The notes: generated from the sequence alone by a model not told the origin. A stretch of 41,850 bases of DNA from an uncultured Prevotella sp. (GCA_947177775.1 CAMWVS010000025.1:1-41850), one strand, 5' to 3'; numbered from the stretch's first letter, positions 24,215 to 32,945 are shown. Program-made: numbers and translations.

Positions 24215-25462
24215 TTATTCATATTTCATTGATTTAGCTGGATGGATGTGTGTGATGAGACAACTCGGACCGATTAGCACGAGTACGCTTATCAGTAATG
24301 TGGCGACATTTATGAGTGCAATCAATGGAATGTTAAGCTCCATTGGTGCAGTGCTGACATAATAAATGCTTGGGTCAAGACTGATTAGTCCTGTGTGTGT
24401 CTGCAGAAGCACGAGTCCGATTGCGATTATGTTCCCCCAAAGCATACCACGTCCGATAATGAATACTGCAAACCATAAGAATGTTTTGCGTACACTTCCG
24501 TTGGATGCGCCAAGTGCCTTAAGAATTCCAATCATGCGTGTGCGTTCGAGGATAATTATGAGCAGTCCCGAGGTCATTGTAAAACCGGCAACGCACATCA
24601 TTAAAGCCAAAATAATCCAGACGTTTATGTCGAGTAGTTCGAGCCATGAGAAAATCTGTGGATAAGCCTCATATATTGTCATCGACGTGAACGTCTCTCC
24701 ATATCTGTCTGTAGTTCTGTTTATTTTGTTTGTCACGTTGGTTGCGGTTTCGCTCAAGCGATTAAAATCTTTTACCAATAGTTCAGCTCCGCTACACTGT
24801 CCTTTATTCCAACTGTTCAGTTTGATGGTTGTGTTCAAGTCTGTGAAACACAGGTTGCGGTCAAACTGCGTCATGTTGGTTTCATAAATACCACTGATTG
24901 TGAATTTTCTTGCCCTTACACCGTCTTCCGAGATGAAATAAGCGAAAATCCTGTCGCCTGTTTTTAGGTCCAGTTTATTTGCCACTATTCGTGAAATAAG
25001 CAGTTTATTGCTGCTCTTGTTGTCGCTGAACGATGGGATTTCGCCTTCTTGAAGGTTTTCCATTATGAACGTCATGTCATATTCAGGTCCCACTCCTTTG
25101 AAGACTATTCCAAGGAAATCGGAGTCTGTCTTTAGTATACCCTGCGTGGTGACAAACCGTTGTGCGTGTTCTATTCCGTCTATACGATCTAACACGTTCA
25201 TCGTGCTATCATCAATATAGATTGGTGATGGATCTGGACTTTGCATTGTTAGCAGGTTTTCCACTTTTATATGGCTTCCAAAACCAATGACCTTATCCCT
25301 TATGGTATGCTTGAAGCCTAATACGACAGCCACAGTGACAATCATCACTGCCAGTCCAGTGGCGACGCCTATTGTGGCTATGCGTATTGCCGGTCGGCTG
25401 ACCTTGCCGCTGCCACCGTTTTCCCTATATATCCTTTTCGCTAAAAATAGTGGTAGGTTCAT
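24215..25462 (-). CDS. LolC/LolE-type FtsX-family permease
   Basis: A 415-residue inner-membrane protein of the MacB/LolC/LolE type. An N-terminal helix (about 26-50, ATIGVATGLAVMIVTVAVVLG) is followed by a large periplasmic domain (about 55-280) and a C-terminal FtsX domain with three helices. The FtsX part includes ILERTRMIGILKALGASNGSVRKTF, the cytoplasmic coupling segment. By homology it belongs to an ABC system moving lipoproteins from the inner membrane toward the outer membrane. No ATPase gene is adjacent, so it must pair with a LolD encoded elsewhere. It follows the aminotransferase by 15 bases on the same strand and is probably co-transcribed with it. Confidence 0.87.
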   Translation of the reverse strand: MNLPLFLAKRIYRENGGSGKVSRPAIRIATIGVATGLAVMIVTVAVVLGFKHTIRDKVIGFGSHIKVENLLTMQSPDPSPIYIDDSTMNVLDRIDGIEHAQRFVTTQGILKTDSDFLGIVFKGVGPEYDMTFIMENLQEGEIPSFSDNKSSNKLLISRIVANKLDLKTGDRIFAYFISEDGVRARKFTISGIYETNMTQFDRNLCFTDLNTTIKLNSWNKGQCSGAELLVKDFNRLSETATNVTNKINRTTDRYGETFTSMTIYEAYPQIFSWLELLDINVWIILALMMCVAGFTMTSGLLIIILERTRMIGILKALGASNGSVRKTFLWFAVFIIGRGMLWGNIIAIGLVLLQTHTGLISLDPSIYYVSTAPMELNIPLIALINVATLLISVLVLIGPSCLITHIHPAKSMKYE

Positions 25463-25477
25463 GCTTTCCTGCCTTTC

Positions 25478-26680
25478 TTATTCTTCTTTGCGTCCTGGAT
25501 AAGCATCCAGCGCTTTTCTCAATACGGTCAAAGCTCGTGTCAGGTCTTCTTTTTTCAGTACATATGCTATGCGAACCTCGTTGATACCGGCCCCCGGTGT
25601 TGTGTAGAAACCTGCTGCGGGAGCCATCATTATAGTCTCACCTTCATAATTGAAGTCTGACAGACACCAGCGACAGAATTTTTCAGAATCGTCTACCGGC
25701 AGTTTCGCAACAGTATAGAATGCACCCATCGGTATTGGTGAGTAGACACCTGGTATTCGGTTGAGGCCGTCTATCAGACATTTGCGCCGCTCTACATATT
25801 CATCGTAGACGTCGCGATAGTATTCTTCCGGTGCGTCGAGTGAAGCCTCGGCCACAATCTGTCCGATGAGAGGCGGAGACAGACGTGCTTGACAGAACTT
25901 CATGACAGCCCGTCTTACGTTCTCGTTTTTCGTGATCAGTGCGCCGATACGTATGCCGCATTCTGAATAGCGTTTCGATACAGAGTCAATCAGGATTACG
26001 TTCTGCTCGATTCCTTCCAGATGGCAGGCGCTGATATATGGAGAGCCGGTATAGATATATTCCCGGTAAACCTCATCTGAAAAGAGGTAGAGATCATACT
26101 TCTTCACCAAGTCGCGTATCTGGTTCATTTCCCGACGCGTGTAAAGATAACCAGTCGGATTGTTTGGATTGCATATCATGATGGCGCGTGTGCGCTCATT
26201 GATGAGTTCTTCAAACTTTTCGACTTTTGGCAGTGAGAAACCTTCTTCTATTGTAGTAGTGATAGTGCGTATCTTCGCGCCAGCAGAAATCGCAAAAGCC
26301 ATGTAGTTGGCGTATGCCGGTTCGGGTACAATTATTTCGTCTCCGGGATTGAGACATGACATGAAAGCAAAAAGCACAGCTTCACTTCCTCCAGAAGTGA
26401 TTATTATGTCGTCTGGAGTTACGTTGATGTTGAATTTCTTGTAGTATCCTACCAACTTCTCCCGATAGCTCAGATAACCTTGCGACGGCGAATACTCCAG
26501 TATCTTACGGTCTATATGCTTCAGAGCATCGAGGCCGACCTGCGGTGTGAGCAGATCCGGCTGTCCTATATTGAGGTGATATACCTTTATTCCTTTTTTC
26601 TTTGCTGCGGCTGCCAAAGGAGCGAGTTTCCTGATAGGTGACTCTGGCATCTCAAGGCCGCGGACTGATATTTCCGGCAT
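25478..26680 (-). CDS. PLP-dependent class I/II aminotransferase (aspartate aminotransferase-like)
   Basis: A 400-residue fold-type I PLP enzyme. The PLP lysine is K236 in DSVSKRYSECGIRIG. Other landmarks are YSPSQGYLSYREKL, ITSGGSEAVLFAF (phosphate-binding), VPEPAYANYMAFA, ICNPNNPTGYLYTRREM, LFSDEVYREY and the C-terminal GINEVRIAYVL arginine. All expected catalytic positions are present. The group covers aspartate, aromatic and broader-specificity aminotransferases, and I cannot assign the substrate. It heads a two-gene unit with the LolC/E-type permease and is divergent from the pseudokinase gene across a 424-base gap. Confidence 0.9.
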   Translation of the reverse strand: MPEISVRGLEMPESPIRKLAPLAAAAKKKGIKVYHLNIGQPDLLTPQVGLDALKHIDRKILEYSPSQGYLSYREKLVGYYKKFNINVTPDDIIITSGGSEAVLFAFMSCLNPGDEIIVPEPAYANYMAFAISAGAKIRTITTTIEEGFSLPKVEKFEELINERTRAIMICNPNNPTGYLYTRREMNQIRDLVKKYDLYLFSDEVYREYIYTGSPYISACHLEGIEQNVILIDSVSKRYSECGIRIGALITKNENVRRAVMKFCQARLSPPLIGQIVAEASLDAPEEYYRDVYDEYVERRKCLIDGLNRIPGVYSPIPMGAFYTVAKLPVDDSEKFCRWCLSDFNYEGETIMMAPAAGFYTTPGAGINEVRIAYVLKKEDLTRALTVLRKALDAYPGRKEE

Positions 26681-26710
26681 CTTGATTGTCGATTATTGTT
26701 TTTTGAATTG

Positions 26711-26718
26711 CAAACTTA
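26711..26718 (-). promoter_or_regulatory. -7 element of the aminotransferase-permease operon
   Basis: TAAGTTTG on the minus strand, 30 nt before the ATG. No clear -33. Confidence 0.5.
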
Positions 26719-27070
26719 CATAAAATTATTCACATTCAGGTCTATTTGGATTAAAAAGATGACAGTTTTAACAGAAAGAAAGGTGAATAAAACCAATCTT
26801 TCAATATGTAGGTAAAGAAAGTCCAATAATGTTTCTTACATTATTTAATAAATATGGGAGAACAGAACGGAAACAGGTTTGATTTGAGCCCGAGGTATAA
26901 ATGTATTCCATGTGGAAGCTCAATTTTCGCAATTATTCTTCTGTAGAGTATATTGTTAGATATATGCAATTCGCTTTATTTGGAATAGTGAGCATGCTCG
27001 GAAACCATTTTGTATCCATGCCCTTAACAAATTTTTAAACTCTCCATGCTTCATTTACAATTAAATAGAC

Positions 27071-27078
27071 TACTTTTG
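27071..27078 (+). promoter_or_regulatory. -7 element of the pseudokinase operon
   Basis: TACTTTTG, 26 nt before the pseudokinase ATG, followed by GCGCAAC. The -33 region is weak. Confidence 0.55.
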
Positions 27079-27104
27079 CGCAACGAAATAAAAACAATCC
27101 GCAG

Positions 27105-28349
27105 ATGAACTACGAAGAACTTGTGAATTCCAACGGACATACGGCCGGGTTGGCAGCTAAGTTGCCGTTGGGATTTTTTCGTCGGACAGTGGTTGACGGC
27201 AAAGCCGTCAATAGAGTCCAGATTAGGAGAGAGTTACTTGACAGTATCGGATTCGTGGGCGGATTGAATAAAGAGCTTGAGCGTAATGGGGCTTTAAATG
27301 ACAACAGTCAGCTTCATTTCCATATCATAGAAGACGGCGTTCTGGAAGTCGGAACGGGAAGCTATCGTTCGCTCGGTTGGGTGTTGGCTGAAAGCCCTGC
27401 GGTTGTGGCCCATTCAGGATTTGTCGACTCAATAGTCGGAGAGTTACTGCGGATAGCTGACTATCTCCATTCAAAGGGTATATATCATATATGTTTCGCT
27501 CCTGAAAATGTTTTTGTCCGTAGCGGTGACAATAAGGTAATGCTCCTTTCCCATGGAAGCTTCTATTTCCATGCTGTAGACCCTTTGGTCCTTTATAAGG
27601 GATTTGAGGAATATGTCGCTCCGGAGGTGCTGAACAGTGGAACGGTGGACGAACGTTGTGATATTTATTCTATAGGTAAATTCCTTGAATATCTATTCAC
27701 CGTGGCCGAGATGCCATACGAGTATAAGGCGGTGGTAGCTAAAGCTACACGTGAGATGCCTGAAGATCGTTATTCTTCCGTTGCCGACATGCGGAAGGCC
27801 CTGAGCCGTCGTCGTGCAGGAAAGTCAATGCTACGGACATTTGCCATAGCCTCGGTCATTGTGGTTGCCATTGTTGGCGGCATCTTTGGGCTGATGTCCA
27901 ATGACATCCCGGTTGAGTTCGTTCAGCCCGTAGCAACACAAGACAGTCCGGCGGAAATTCTCGATGAGGGATTTGACCATACCCCCGAACCCGGTGCGGC
28001 TATAGGAGACACCATGTATGGAGGCATGTCGCCTGAACAGCAAGAGCAGATGAAGGAATACGAGGCTAAATGCGAAAAGATATTCCGGAAAATGTATGCG
28101 GCGGAAGCCGAACGTATTCTTTCCAAAATATATAATAGCACATATATGGGGAGCAACGAGAAGAAATTCATGGCTGGAAGCAAGAGTATCATGAACGAAC
28201 TTATTAAAGCTCAGGAAGAGCTGGCCGGAAGGACCCATCTGAGCGAGGCGCGCAGCCAGCGTATAGCTTCTGAAATAATAGATGAAGTGAGCGAAAGGAA
28301 AAAAGCCGCTCTCACACAGCATGGTATACAAAAAGTTGCGACGGAATGA
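27105..28349 (+). CDS. Membrane-anchored protein kinase-like protein, probable pseudokinase
   Basis: A 414-residue protein with a protein-kinase-like C-lobe, a membrane helix and an extracytoplasmic tail. Residues 113-151 read LLRIADYLHSKGIYHIC-FAPENVFV...LLSHGS, the place of HRDLKPEN and DFG. Here the catalytic Asp is Cys130, the Lys is Ala132 and the DFG Asp is Ser149. APE (172-174), the DxWSxG-like DIYSIG (186-191) and EDRYSSVADMRKAL are retained, so the fold is kept while catalysis is probably lost. I find no glycine loop in residues 1-60. A helix at 245-264 (FAIASVIVVAIVGGIFGLM) leads to about 150 charged, helical residues. DUF4494 and YggS genes follow closely. A scaffolding or sensing role is inference. 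Confidence 0.75.
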   Translation: MNYEELVNSNGHTAGLAAKLPLGFFRRTVVDGKAVNRVQIRRELLDSIGFVGGLNKELERNGALNDNSQLHFHIIEDGVLEVGTGSYRSLGWVLAESPAVVAHSGFVDSIVGELLRIADYLHSKGIYHICFAPENVFVRSGDNKVMLLSHGSFYFHAVDPLVLYKGFEEYVAPEVLNSGTVDERCDIYSIGKFLEYLFTVAEMPYEYKAVVAKATREMPEDRYSSVADMRKALSRRRAGKSMLRTFAIASVIVVAIVGGIFGLMSNDIPVEFVQPVATQDSPAEILDEGFDHTPEPGAAIGDTMYGGMSPEQQEQMKEYEAKCEKIFRKMYAAEAERILSKIYNSTYMGSNEKKFMAGSKSIMNELIKAQEELAGRTHLSEARSQRIASEIIDEVSERKKAALTQHGIQKVATE

Positions 28350-28413
28350 ACAAAGCAACTAATGAAAACAGCAATCAAATTACATTAAAGTAGTATTATA
28401 TTAAAAGTAAACG

Positions 28414-28893
28414 ATGAGAAGTAGAACAGCAGAATGGTTTGAGTGTAAAATCCGTTACGAGAAGGTTCTTGAAGACGGAATGCAGAAAAAAGTGACAGAG
28501 GCATACACAGTCGATGCTCTCAGTTTCACGGAGGCCGAACAGCGTATTATGGAAGAGATGTCGGCATACATAAGTGGTGAGTTTGATGTGGCTGATATAA
28601 AGAAAGCCGCCTATAAGGAAATATTTTTCAGTGATGACGATACGGCTGACCGCTGGTATAAGGCCAAGTTGCAGTTTATCACGGTCGACGAGAAGAGCGG
28701 CAAGGAGAAGCGCTCCAGCGTCAACTATCTTGTCAACGCCGGAACGCTCAACGGAGCGGTGAAGAACATCATGGACGTGATGAACGGAACGATGATTGAC
28801 TATGCCATAGCATCGGTAGCCGAGACCCAGCTGATGGACGTCTTCGAGTATAAGAAGAAGGAAGCCGACGACAAACCGGAATACGAACAATAA
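28414..28893 (+). CDS. DUF4494 family protein
   Basis: A 159-residue cytoplasmic protein that I recognise as the Bacteroidetes-restricted DUF4494 family. Conserved blocks are WFECKIRYEKVLEDG, YTVDALSFTEAEQRIMEEM, YKEIFFS, RWYKAKLQFITVDEKSGKEK and IDYAIASVAETQLMDVFEY. The sequence looks like mixed alpha/beta with strong conserved charged and aromatic positions, and there is no signal or membrane segment. No function is known for the family. It sits 64 bases after the pseudokinase gene and 11 bases before yggS, with no promoter seen in either gap, so all three appear to be one operon. Confidence 0.85.
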   Translation: MRSRTAEWFECKIRYEKVLEDGMQKKVTEAYTVDALSFTEAEQRIMEEMSAYISGEFDVADIKKAAYKEIFFSDDDTADRWYKAKLQFITVDEKSGKEKRSSVNYLVNAGTLNGAVKNIMDVMNGTMIDYAIASVAETQLMDVFEYKKKEADDKPEYEQ

Positions 28894-28904
28894 GCAGTCT
28901 GATC

Positions 28905-29579
28905 ATGGATTATGACGTAAAGGGAAATCTTCGCGATGTTCTTGCGACACTGCCAGGCACAGCCCGGCTTGTGGCTATCAGCAAGTACCATCCTGCAGAA
29001 TACATCATGGAAGCCTATGGAGAAGGACAACGGATCTTCGGAGAGAGTCATGAACGGGAACTTACTGCCAAGACTGGCGAGTTGCCTGACGATATAGAAT
29101 GGCATTTCATAGGTCATCTGCAAACGAACAAAGTGAAGTATATTGCGCCGTACATATCTATGATTGAGTCAGTGGACTCTATGCGTCTTTTGCGCGAGAT
29201 AAACAAACATGCTTCCCGTCATGACCGTGTGATAGACGTTCTTTTGGAGTTGCGTGTGGCAGAGGAGGAAACAAAGTTTGGTCTGACTCCTGACGAGTGT
29301 CGTCAGTTATTGGACGATGGAGAGTGGCGTACGTTGGATCATGTTCGTATATGTGGTCTGATGACCATGGCGTCTTATGTTGATGACGAAGAGCAGATTC
29401 GTTCTGAATTCATGGAGGCCTCACGTTTGTTTGACGAGGTCAAGGCCCGCCACTTCGCCGACGCCGGATGGTTCTGCGAACGCTCGTGGGGCATGAGCCA
29501 TGACTATCGCATCGCGCTTGAATGCAACAGTACGATGGTGCGCGTCGGTACGAAGATATTCGGTCCGAGAGTCTATTGA
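28905..29579 (+). CDS. yggS: YggS/PLPBP-family pyridoxal phosphate homeostasis protein
   Basis: A 224-residue single-domain PLP-binding protein of the YggS/PROSC family, which buffers pyridoxal phosphate and affects amino-acid and vitamin B6 balance without a known enzymatic reaction. K27 in VAISKYHP is the PLP lysine. Other blocks are WHFIGHLQTNKVKYI, GLMTMAS and SWGMSHDYRIALECNSTMVRVGTKIFG, which bind the phosphate. Small departures from the usual pattern are visible: IFGESHERE stands where FGENxxxE is typical. It is the last gene of the pseudokinase operon, ended by the hairpin at 29602. Confidence 0.92.
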   Translation: MDYDVKGNLRDVLATLPGTARLVAISKYHPAEYIMEAYGEGQRIFGESHERELTAKTGELPDDIEWHFIGHLQTNKVKYIAPYISMIESVDSMRLLREINKHASRHDRVIDVLLELRVAEEETKFGLTPDECRQLLDDGEWRTLDHVRICGLMTMASYVDDEEQIRSEFMEASRLFDEVKARHFADAGWFCERSWGMSHDYRIALECNSTMVRVGTKIFGPRVY

Positions 29580-29601
29580 AAAGGGTTTGGCCTGCCGTCT
29601 G

Positions 29602-29655
29602 AAACGGAAAACCGGAGGTGAATGGACGCTCACCTCCGGTTTTCCGTTTTTTTTG
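29602..29655. terminator. Strong bidirectional terminator after yggS and the M6 protease
   Basis: A perfect 20-bp stem (29602-29621 with 29630-29649) with an 8-nt loop and a T-tract on the plus strand. It serves the converging yggS and M6 protease transcripts. Confidence 0.93.
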
Positions 29656-29692
29656 TTTCCTTTTGATGTAGTTATGCCTTGCCGTACGGAAG

Positions 29693-31549
29693 TCAGAGAC
29701 ATACTTTCTTGCCTCCGACTATGTAGATACCTTTCTTCAGCAGGTTGATGTCAGTTCCGAGGTAGCGCCCGTCCAAAGCGTATATATGCTGTTTGGTGGT
29801 TGCGGTCTTTACGTTTCTTATGCCAGCTTCGGAACCTCCCATAAATTTGAAACTGATGGTTTGGGTTTCCGTATTTTCCACGATGTCTGTTATTGGCTTG
29901 CCCATGAAGCCTCCGTTATATACCCATGCCGCAGCCGGTGTGGTTTCGTCGGTAAGCGCTGTCGCTCCGCCTGTTCCAGGATAGAGGTCTCCGGCAAGCT
30001 CGGCGAGATAGATTTGCGACGTGATTTGGATTCCTGCATATTTGTCAACGAGATCGGCGTTGAGTTCCTTTTCTATTTCCGTAGCCCCTTCCTTAATTGT
30101 CTCGGACACGAAATATTCAGGCATGAAGATACCGTCGGCCGCAATGATGGACATGCGTGGATGGCCGGCCGTATTGTTGACACGGCATCCGCCGACGCTG
30201 AACATATAGTCGTCGTAGTCAATATGATAGACCTTCATTCCATGACCTGGCAGCGATTTGTTCCACCCAGTCTTTTGGACATTTTCCACGATGTAGTATT
30301 CCTTGCCGCTCTCGTCCTTGTCGTTGAGTATGCGGTAGGCTTTGCCGCCGGCAGACAGCGCGGCAAGTGTCACGTCACACGGGCTTTTGAGCGTGTCGAT
30401 GGTCATCCAGCCGAAGCGCTCGCGCTCCCATCCGGAATATTCTGTAGGCCGGTAGCCGTTGTATGTGTATTCTCCGGCGTCCATCAGGTCCCAGTAGTCG
30501 AGGTTCTGATTGATGCATCTTTCTGCAATGGTGCCAGGCGCCGGATAGAGGTCGGGCAGTCCCATACAGTGTGAGAACTCGTGACAGAAGAGACCGATGC
30601 CGTTGATGAGCACCCCGTTTGCCTCCTGGTCTGCCGGAGTGCCGTTAAGCTCATTGTTCACGCCGTAGCGGCAGAGTGTTTTTCCGTCAAATGTCATGCC
30701 GCCGGACAGCGTTCCCGATTTAGGATAGATGCAGTCGGAGGAATTTCCGGCGAAGCTCTCTGAATATCCGGCATAGATGATATAGACAAGGTCGATGTTG
30801 CCGTCGTTGTTGCTGTCATACTGCGAGAAATCAGTGTCGGCGTCTATCGCGCTGCATGCGTCGCGGAAGAGCTCGTTCATTTTCTCCGACGAAGAGCTTC
30901 CGGCGCCGTAATATTTCAGCGTGTTCGGCAGGCTGACAGGTCCGTAGACCTCGAAGTCGGGGCTGAAATGTCCAAAACTCATATCTGTGAAATAGCGTTT
31001 CACGCTACCGTAGTTCATTCCCATTTCCGGGTCTGTGGTTTTGTTGAACAGCTCCATGCCGTTCAGATATTTGCTGAAGACCGCTTTAGGGTCGCTCACG
31101 GTGAATTTCTCGTCACTGAATTCCACCAGAATGACTGGAACCTTCGGGTTTCCTGTGTGGGGCAGGAGAGTGGTGTTGGCACCTAAGGGTTCGCGGAGCG
31201 CCTTCGCTCTTTCGGCATTTCTATTTATGTATTCGTTGAATCTGGAACTTTTTTGGGTTCTGACGGCTTCCAGTTCCGCTGCCGTGCGTGTTCCTGTTTC
31301 GTGAGCCAGAATCTCAGTCGGTTTCAGCGTGCCATCTTCGGTCACCTCTGCTACATAGAAATCTGTGCCTTGCCGGAAAAGCAGTACACCGTCAGTAGTG
31401 GTGAAATAATAGAAATCATGATAGCCCAATCCTCTCACTGTCAGATAGGTCCCGTCGCTCTGTTTCACTTTGCAGGCCGCAGGGTGCATCTTCACAGCGT
31501 GGCTCACTGTCGCGAAAACGATAAATAATAATGATAGTAAGTGTCTCAT
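29693..31549 (-). CDS. Secreted M6-family metalloprotease
   Basis: A 618-residue exported zinc protease of the immune-inhibitor-A (M6) type. MRHLLSLLFIVFATVSHA is the signal peptide. Residues 19-140 look like a propeptide region. The catalytic motif HEFSH is at 323-327 (LFCHEFSHCMGLPDLY), with downstream Asp, and an earlier calcium-type motif DSNNDGNIDLVYIIYAGYSE. The zinc ligands are intact. The end, HIYALDGRYLGTDINLLKKG followed by IYIVGGKKV, resembles a C-terminal tail common on secreted Prevotella proteins. It begins 23 bases after the EFR1 stop with no promoter between them, so the two may be co-transcribed. Substrates are unknown. Confidence 0.88.
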   Translation of the reverse strand: MRHLLSLLFIVFATVSHAVKMHPAACKVKQSDGTYLTVRGLGYHDFYYFTTTDGVLLFRQGTDFYVAEVTEDGTLKPTEILAHETGTRTAAELEAVRTQKSSRFNEYINRNAERAKALREPLGANTTLLPHTGNPKVPVILVEFSDEKFTVSDPKAVFSKYLNGMELFNKTTDPEMGMNYGSVKRYFTDMSFGHFSPDFEVYGPVSLPNTLKYYGAGSSSSEKMNELFRDACSAIDADTDFSQYDSNNDGNIDLVYIIYAGYSESFAGNSSDCIYPKSGTLSGGMTFDGKTLCRYGVNNELNGTPADQEANGVLINGIGLFCHEFSHCMGLPDLYPAPGTIAERCINQNLDYWDLMDAGEYTYNGYRPTEYSGWERERFGWMTIDTLKSPCDVTLAALSAGGKAYRILNDKDESGKEYYIVENVQKTGWNKSLPGHGMKVYHIDYDDYMFSVGGCRVNNTAGHPRMSIIAADGIFMPEYFVSETIKEGATEIEKELNADLVDKYAGIQITSQIYLAELAGDLYPGTGGATALTDETTPAAAWVYNGGFMGKPITDIVENTETQTISFKFMGGSEAGIRNVKTATTKQHIYALDGRYLGTDINLLKKGIYIVGGKKVCL

Positions 31550-31572
31550 ATAATGTCGGATATGTTGTTTAT

Positions 31573-32352
31573 TTATAGTTTCTCTTTATTGAAATAATAC
31601 TGTCCGCGCCGCTTTGTTATGCTTCCGTAGTTGATGGCATGGCGTGGACAATAGTGATAGCATGCCAGACAGCAAGTGCAGTCGCTTTCATGCCGCCACT
31701 GCGGCAAACCTTTTTCATTCATAACGATATTGGCGGTGGGGCATACCTTGGCGCAAAGTCCGCAACTGACGCAGTTGTCTTCCACCCGGAAAGGCCGGTC
31801 GGTTATCATCTGACTATTGAAAAAACCGCCGATGACATAAGAATACAATCTTGGTGTCGGGCCTTTCTTGAGATGTTCCACGCCTTTGGCACGGTTGGCT
31901 ATTTCTTTGCAGAACTCTTCCAGCTGTTCTTTTGCGATGCTGATTTTCTCGCGCTCGCGCTTTTCAGAATCGGTGTACATGAATGGGAGACAGACGTATG
32001 ATTCCGGCATGACAAGCGAGAAAGCGGCGGTCACGTGAAGTCCGCGTTTCCGCAAATCCTTATTCAATATGCTGATAGTGTCTCCAACAGTGTCTCCGCA
32101 TGTGCAAAGGGCGAAACAATAGTGATTGGTTGCGTTGGTTATGATAAGCCTGCGGATGAAGCGTCTTACAATGGCAGGAGGTTGCCACCCGTGAACGGGA
32201 AAGCAGAAACCGATGCGTTCGCCGTCTGCAAGCGTATATCGGCATTCTTTTTTAGGTTCACCGGCTATTGCTACAAGTCTTTCTCCGGTATGGGCCGCAA
32301 TGTATTCGGCAGCCCATTTGGTATTGCCTGTTCCTGAAAAGTAAAATATCAT
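31573..32352 (-). CDS. EFR1-family flavodoxin/ferredoxin fusion
   Basis: A 259-residue cytoplasmic electron-transfer protein. An N-terminal flavodoxin-like domain begins at residue 2 with the FMN phosphate loop FSGTGNTKWAA. A C-terminal dicluster ferredoxin has two [4Fe-4S] motifs: CVSCGLCAKVCP and CTCCLACYHYCP (about 192-235). The domain order matches the EFR1 ferredoxin group of anaerobes. Partners are unknown. The -7 element lies only 4 nt before the ATG, and no in-frame Met occurs until well past the phosphate loop, so translation seems to start at or near the first transcribed base. The M6 protease gene follows after 23 bases. Confidence 0.88.
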   Translation of the reverse strand: MIFYFSGTGNTKWAAEYIAAHTGERLVAIAGEPKKECRYTLADGERIGFCFPVHGWQPPAIVRRFIRRLIITNATNHYCFALCTCGDTVGDTISILNKDLRKRGLHVTAAFSLVMPESYVCLPFMYTDSEKREREKISIAKEQLEEFCKEIANRAKGVEHLKKGPTPRLYSYVIGGFFNSQMITDRPFRVEDNCVSCGLCAKVCPTANIVMNEKGLPQWRHESDCTCCLACYHYCPRHAINYGSITKRRGQYYFNKEKL

Positions 32353-32356
32353 GGCG

Positions 32357-32364
32357 CAAAGATA
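32357..32364 (-). promoter_or_regulatory. -7 element of the EFR1 gene
   Basis: TATCTTTG on the minus strand ends 4 nt before the EFR1 ATG, leaving almost no room for a leader. No -33 is clear. Confidence 0.5.
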
Positions 32365-32511
32365 AATAAAATAATTGGGAAATACGTATCAGTGAGCATA
32401 TTAATACGTGTGACATTGGTAAAAAACATATAAATATACCATCAAAGAGGCGCTTTAAAGTTTTTCTTTTTCTTCTTTTATTTGGAATTAATTTCTTATC
32501 CTGAACTCGCG

Positions 32512-32880
32512 TTAATCCTTTATGTCGAGCATCTCTGGGAAGGAGTTTCGGATTGCTTTGGGTAGCTTATTTACAACTTCATGATAACTGTGGCGTATGA
32601 GTGAAAGGATGAGAGCGTCGGAAAGACTGCCGCACAGGCTCAGCTGATTCCAGTATTTTTTGTTCCAGTGCCATGCCGGAGTGATTTCCGGATAATGCTC
32701 GCGAAGCTCTGTGGCGTAGTCGTGTGCGCATTTCACAACGAAATAGTCGGGGCGCTCAAGCCCGATGCAGGCAAAAATCTTGCCGCACACGCGCAGCAGA
32801 AGATATTCCTCGCCAAAGGCCATGTCCTCCGTTGTCTGCGGGAGTGACAGGCAATAGCCTCTGATTTCCTCGATGTTCAT
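32512..32880 (-). CDS. MmcQ/YjbR family protein
   Basis: A 122-residue cytoplasmic protein of the MmcQ/YjbR family (CyaY-like fold, PF04237 type). Conserved features are the start MNIEEIRGYCLSLPQTTED, the LLLRVCGKIFACIGLERPDYFVVKC core, the ITPAWHWNKKYWNQLSLCGSL block with its Trp-His pair, and IRHSYHEVVNKLPK. Family members have been connected with DNA binding, but no biochemical role is firm. It lies 65 bases downstream of tag on the same strand with no visible promoter, so they may be co-transcribed. Confidence 0.87.
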   Translation of the reverse strand: MNIEEIRGYCLSLPQTTEDMAFGEEYLLLRVCGKIFACIGLERPDYFVVKCAHDYATELREHYPEITPAWHWNKKYWNQLSLCGSLSDALILSLIRHSYHEVVNKLPKAIRNSFPEMLDIKD

Positions 32881-32945
32881 TTCTCTCTTGTTTTGTATTG
32901 TTTGCGTAATGGTATTTATGTTCAGTTTGCGGATGGCGGAAAAAA

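Larger units (their letters stand above)
26681..27104. other. 424-base divergent intergenic region
   Basis: It holds a minus-strand -7 element for the aminotransferase (TAAGTTTG, 26711-26718) and a plus-strand -7 for the pseudokinase (27071-27078). A 10-base perfect palindrome GAGCATGCTC lies at 26990-26999. A 30-codon reading frame runs from the ATG at 26854 to a TAG at 26946 (MGEQNGNRFDLSPRYKCIPC, ending SSIFAIILL). It has one CxxC pair but no promoter or ribosome-binding site that I can see. Nothing else is recognisable. Confidence 0.5.

Noticed and set aside
26854..26946. 30-codon frame with a CxxC pair in the 424-base intergenic region
   Set aside because: No promoter, ribosome-binding site or recognisable family. 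I record it only as a possible small gene.
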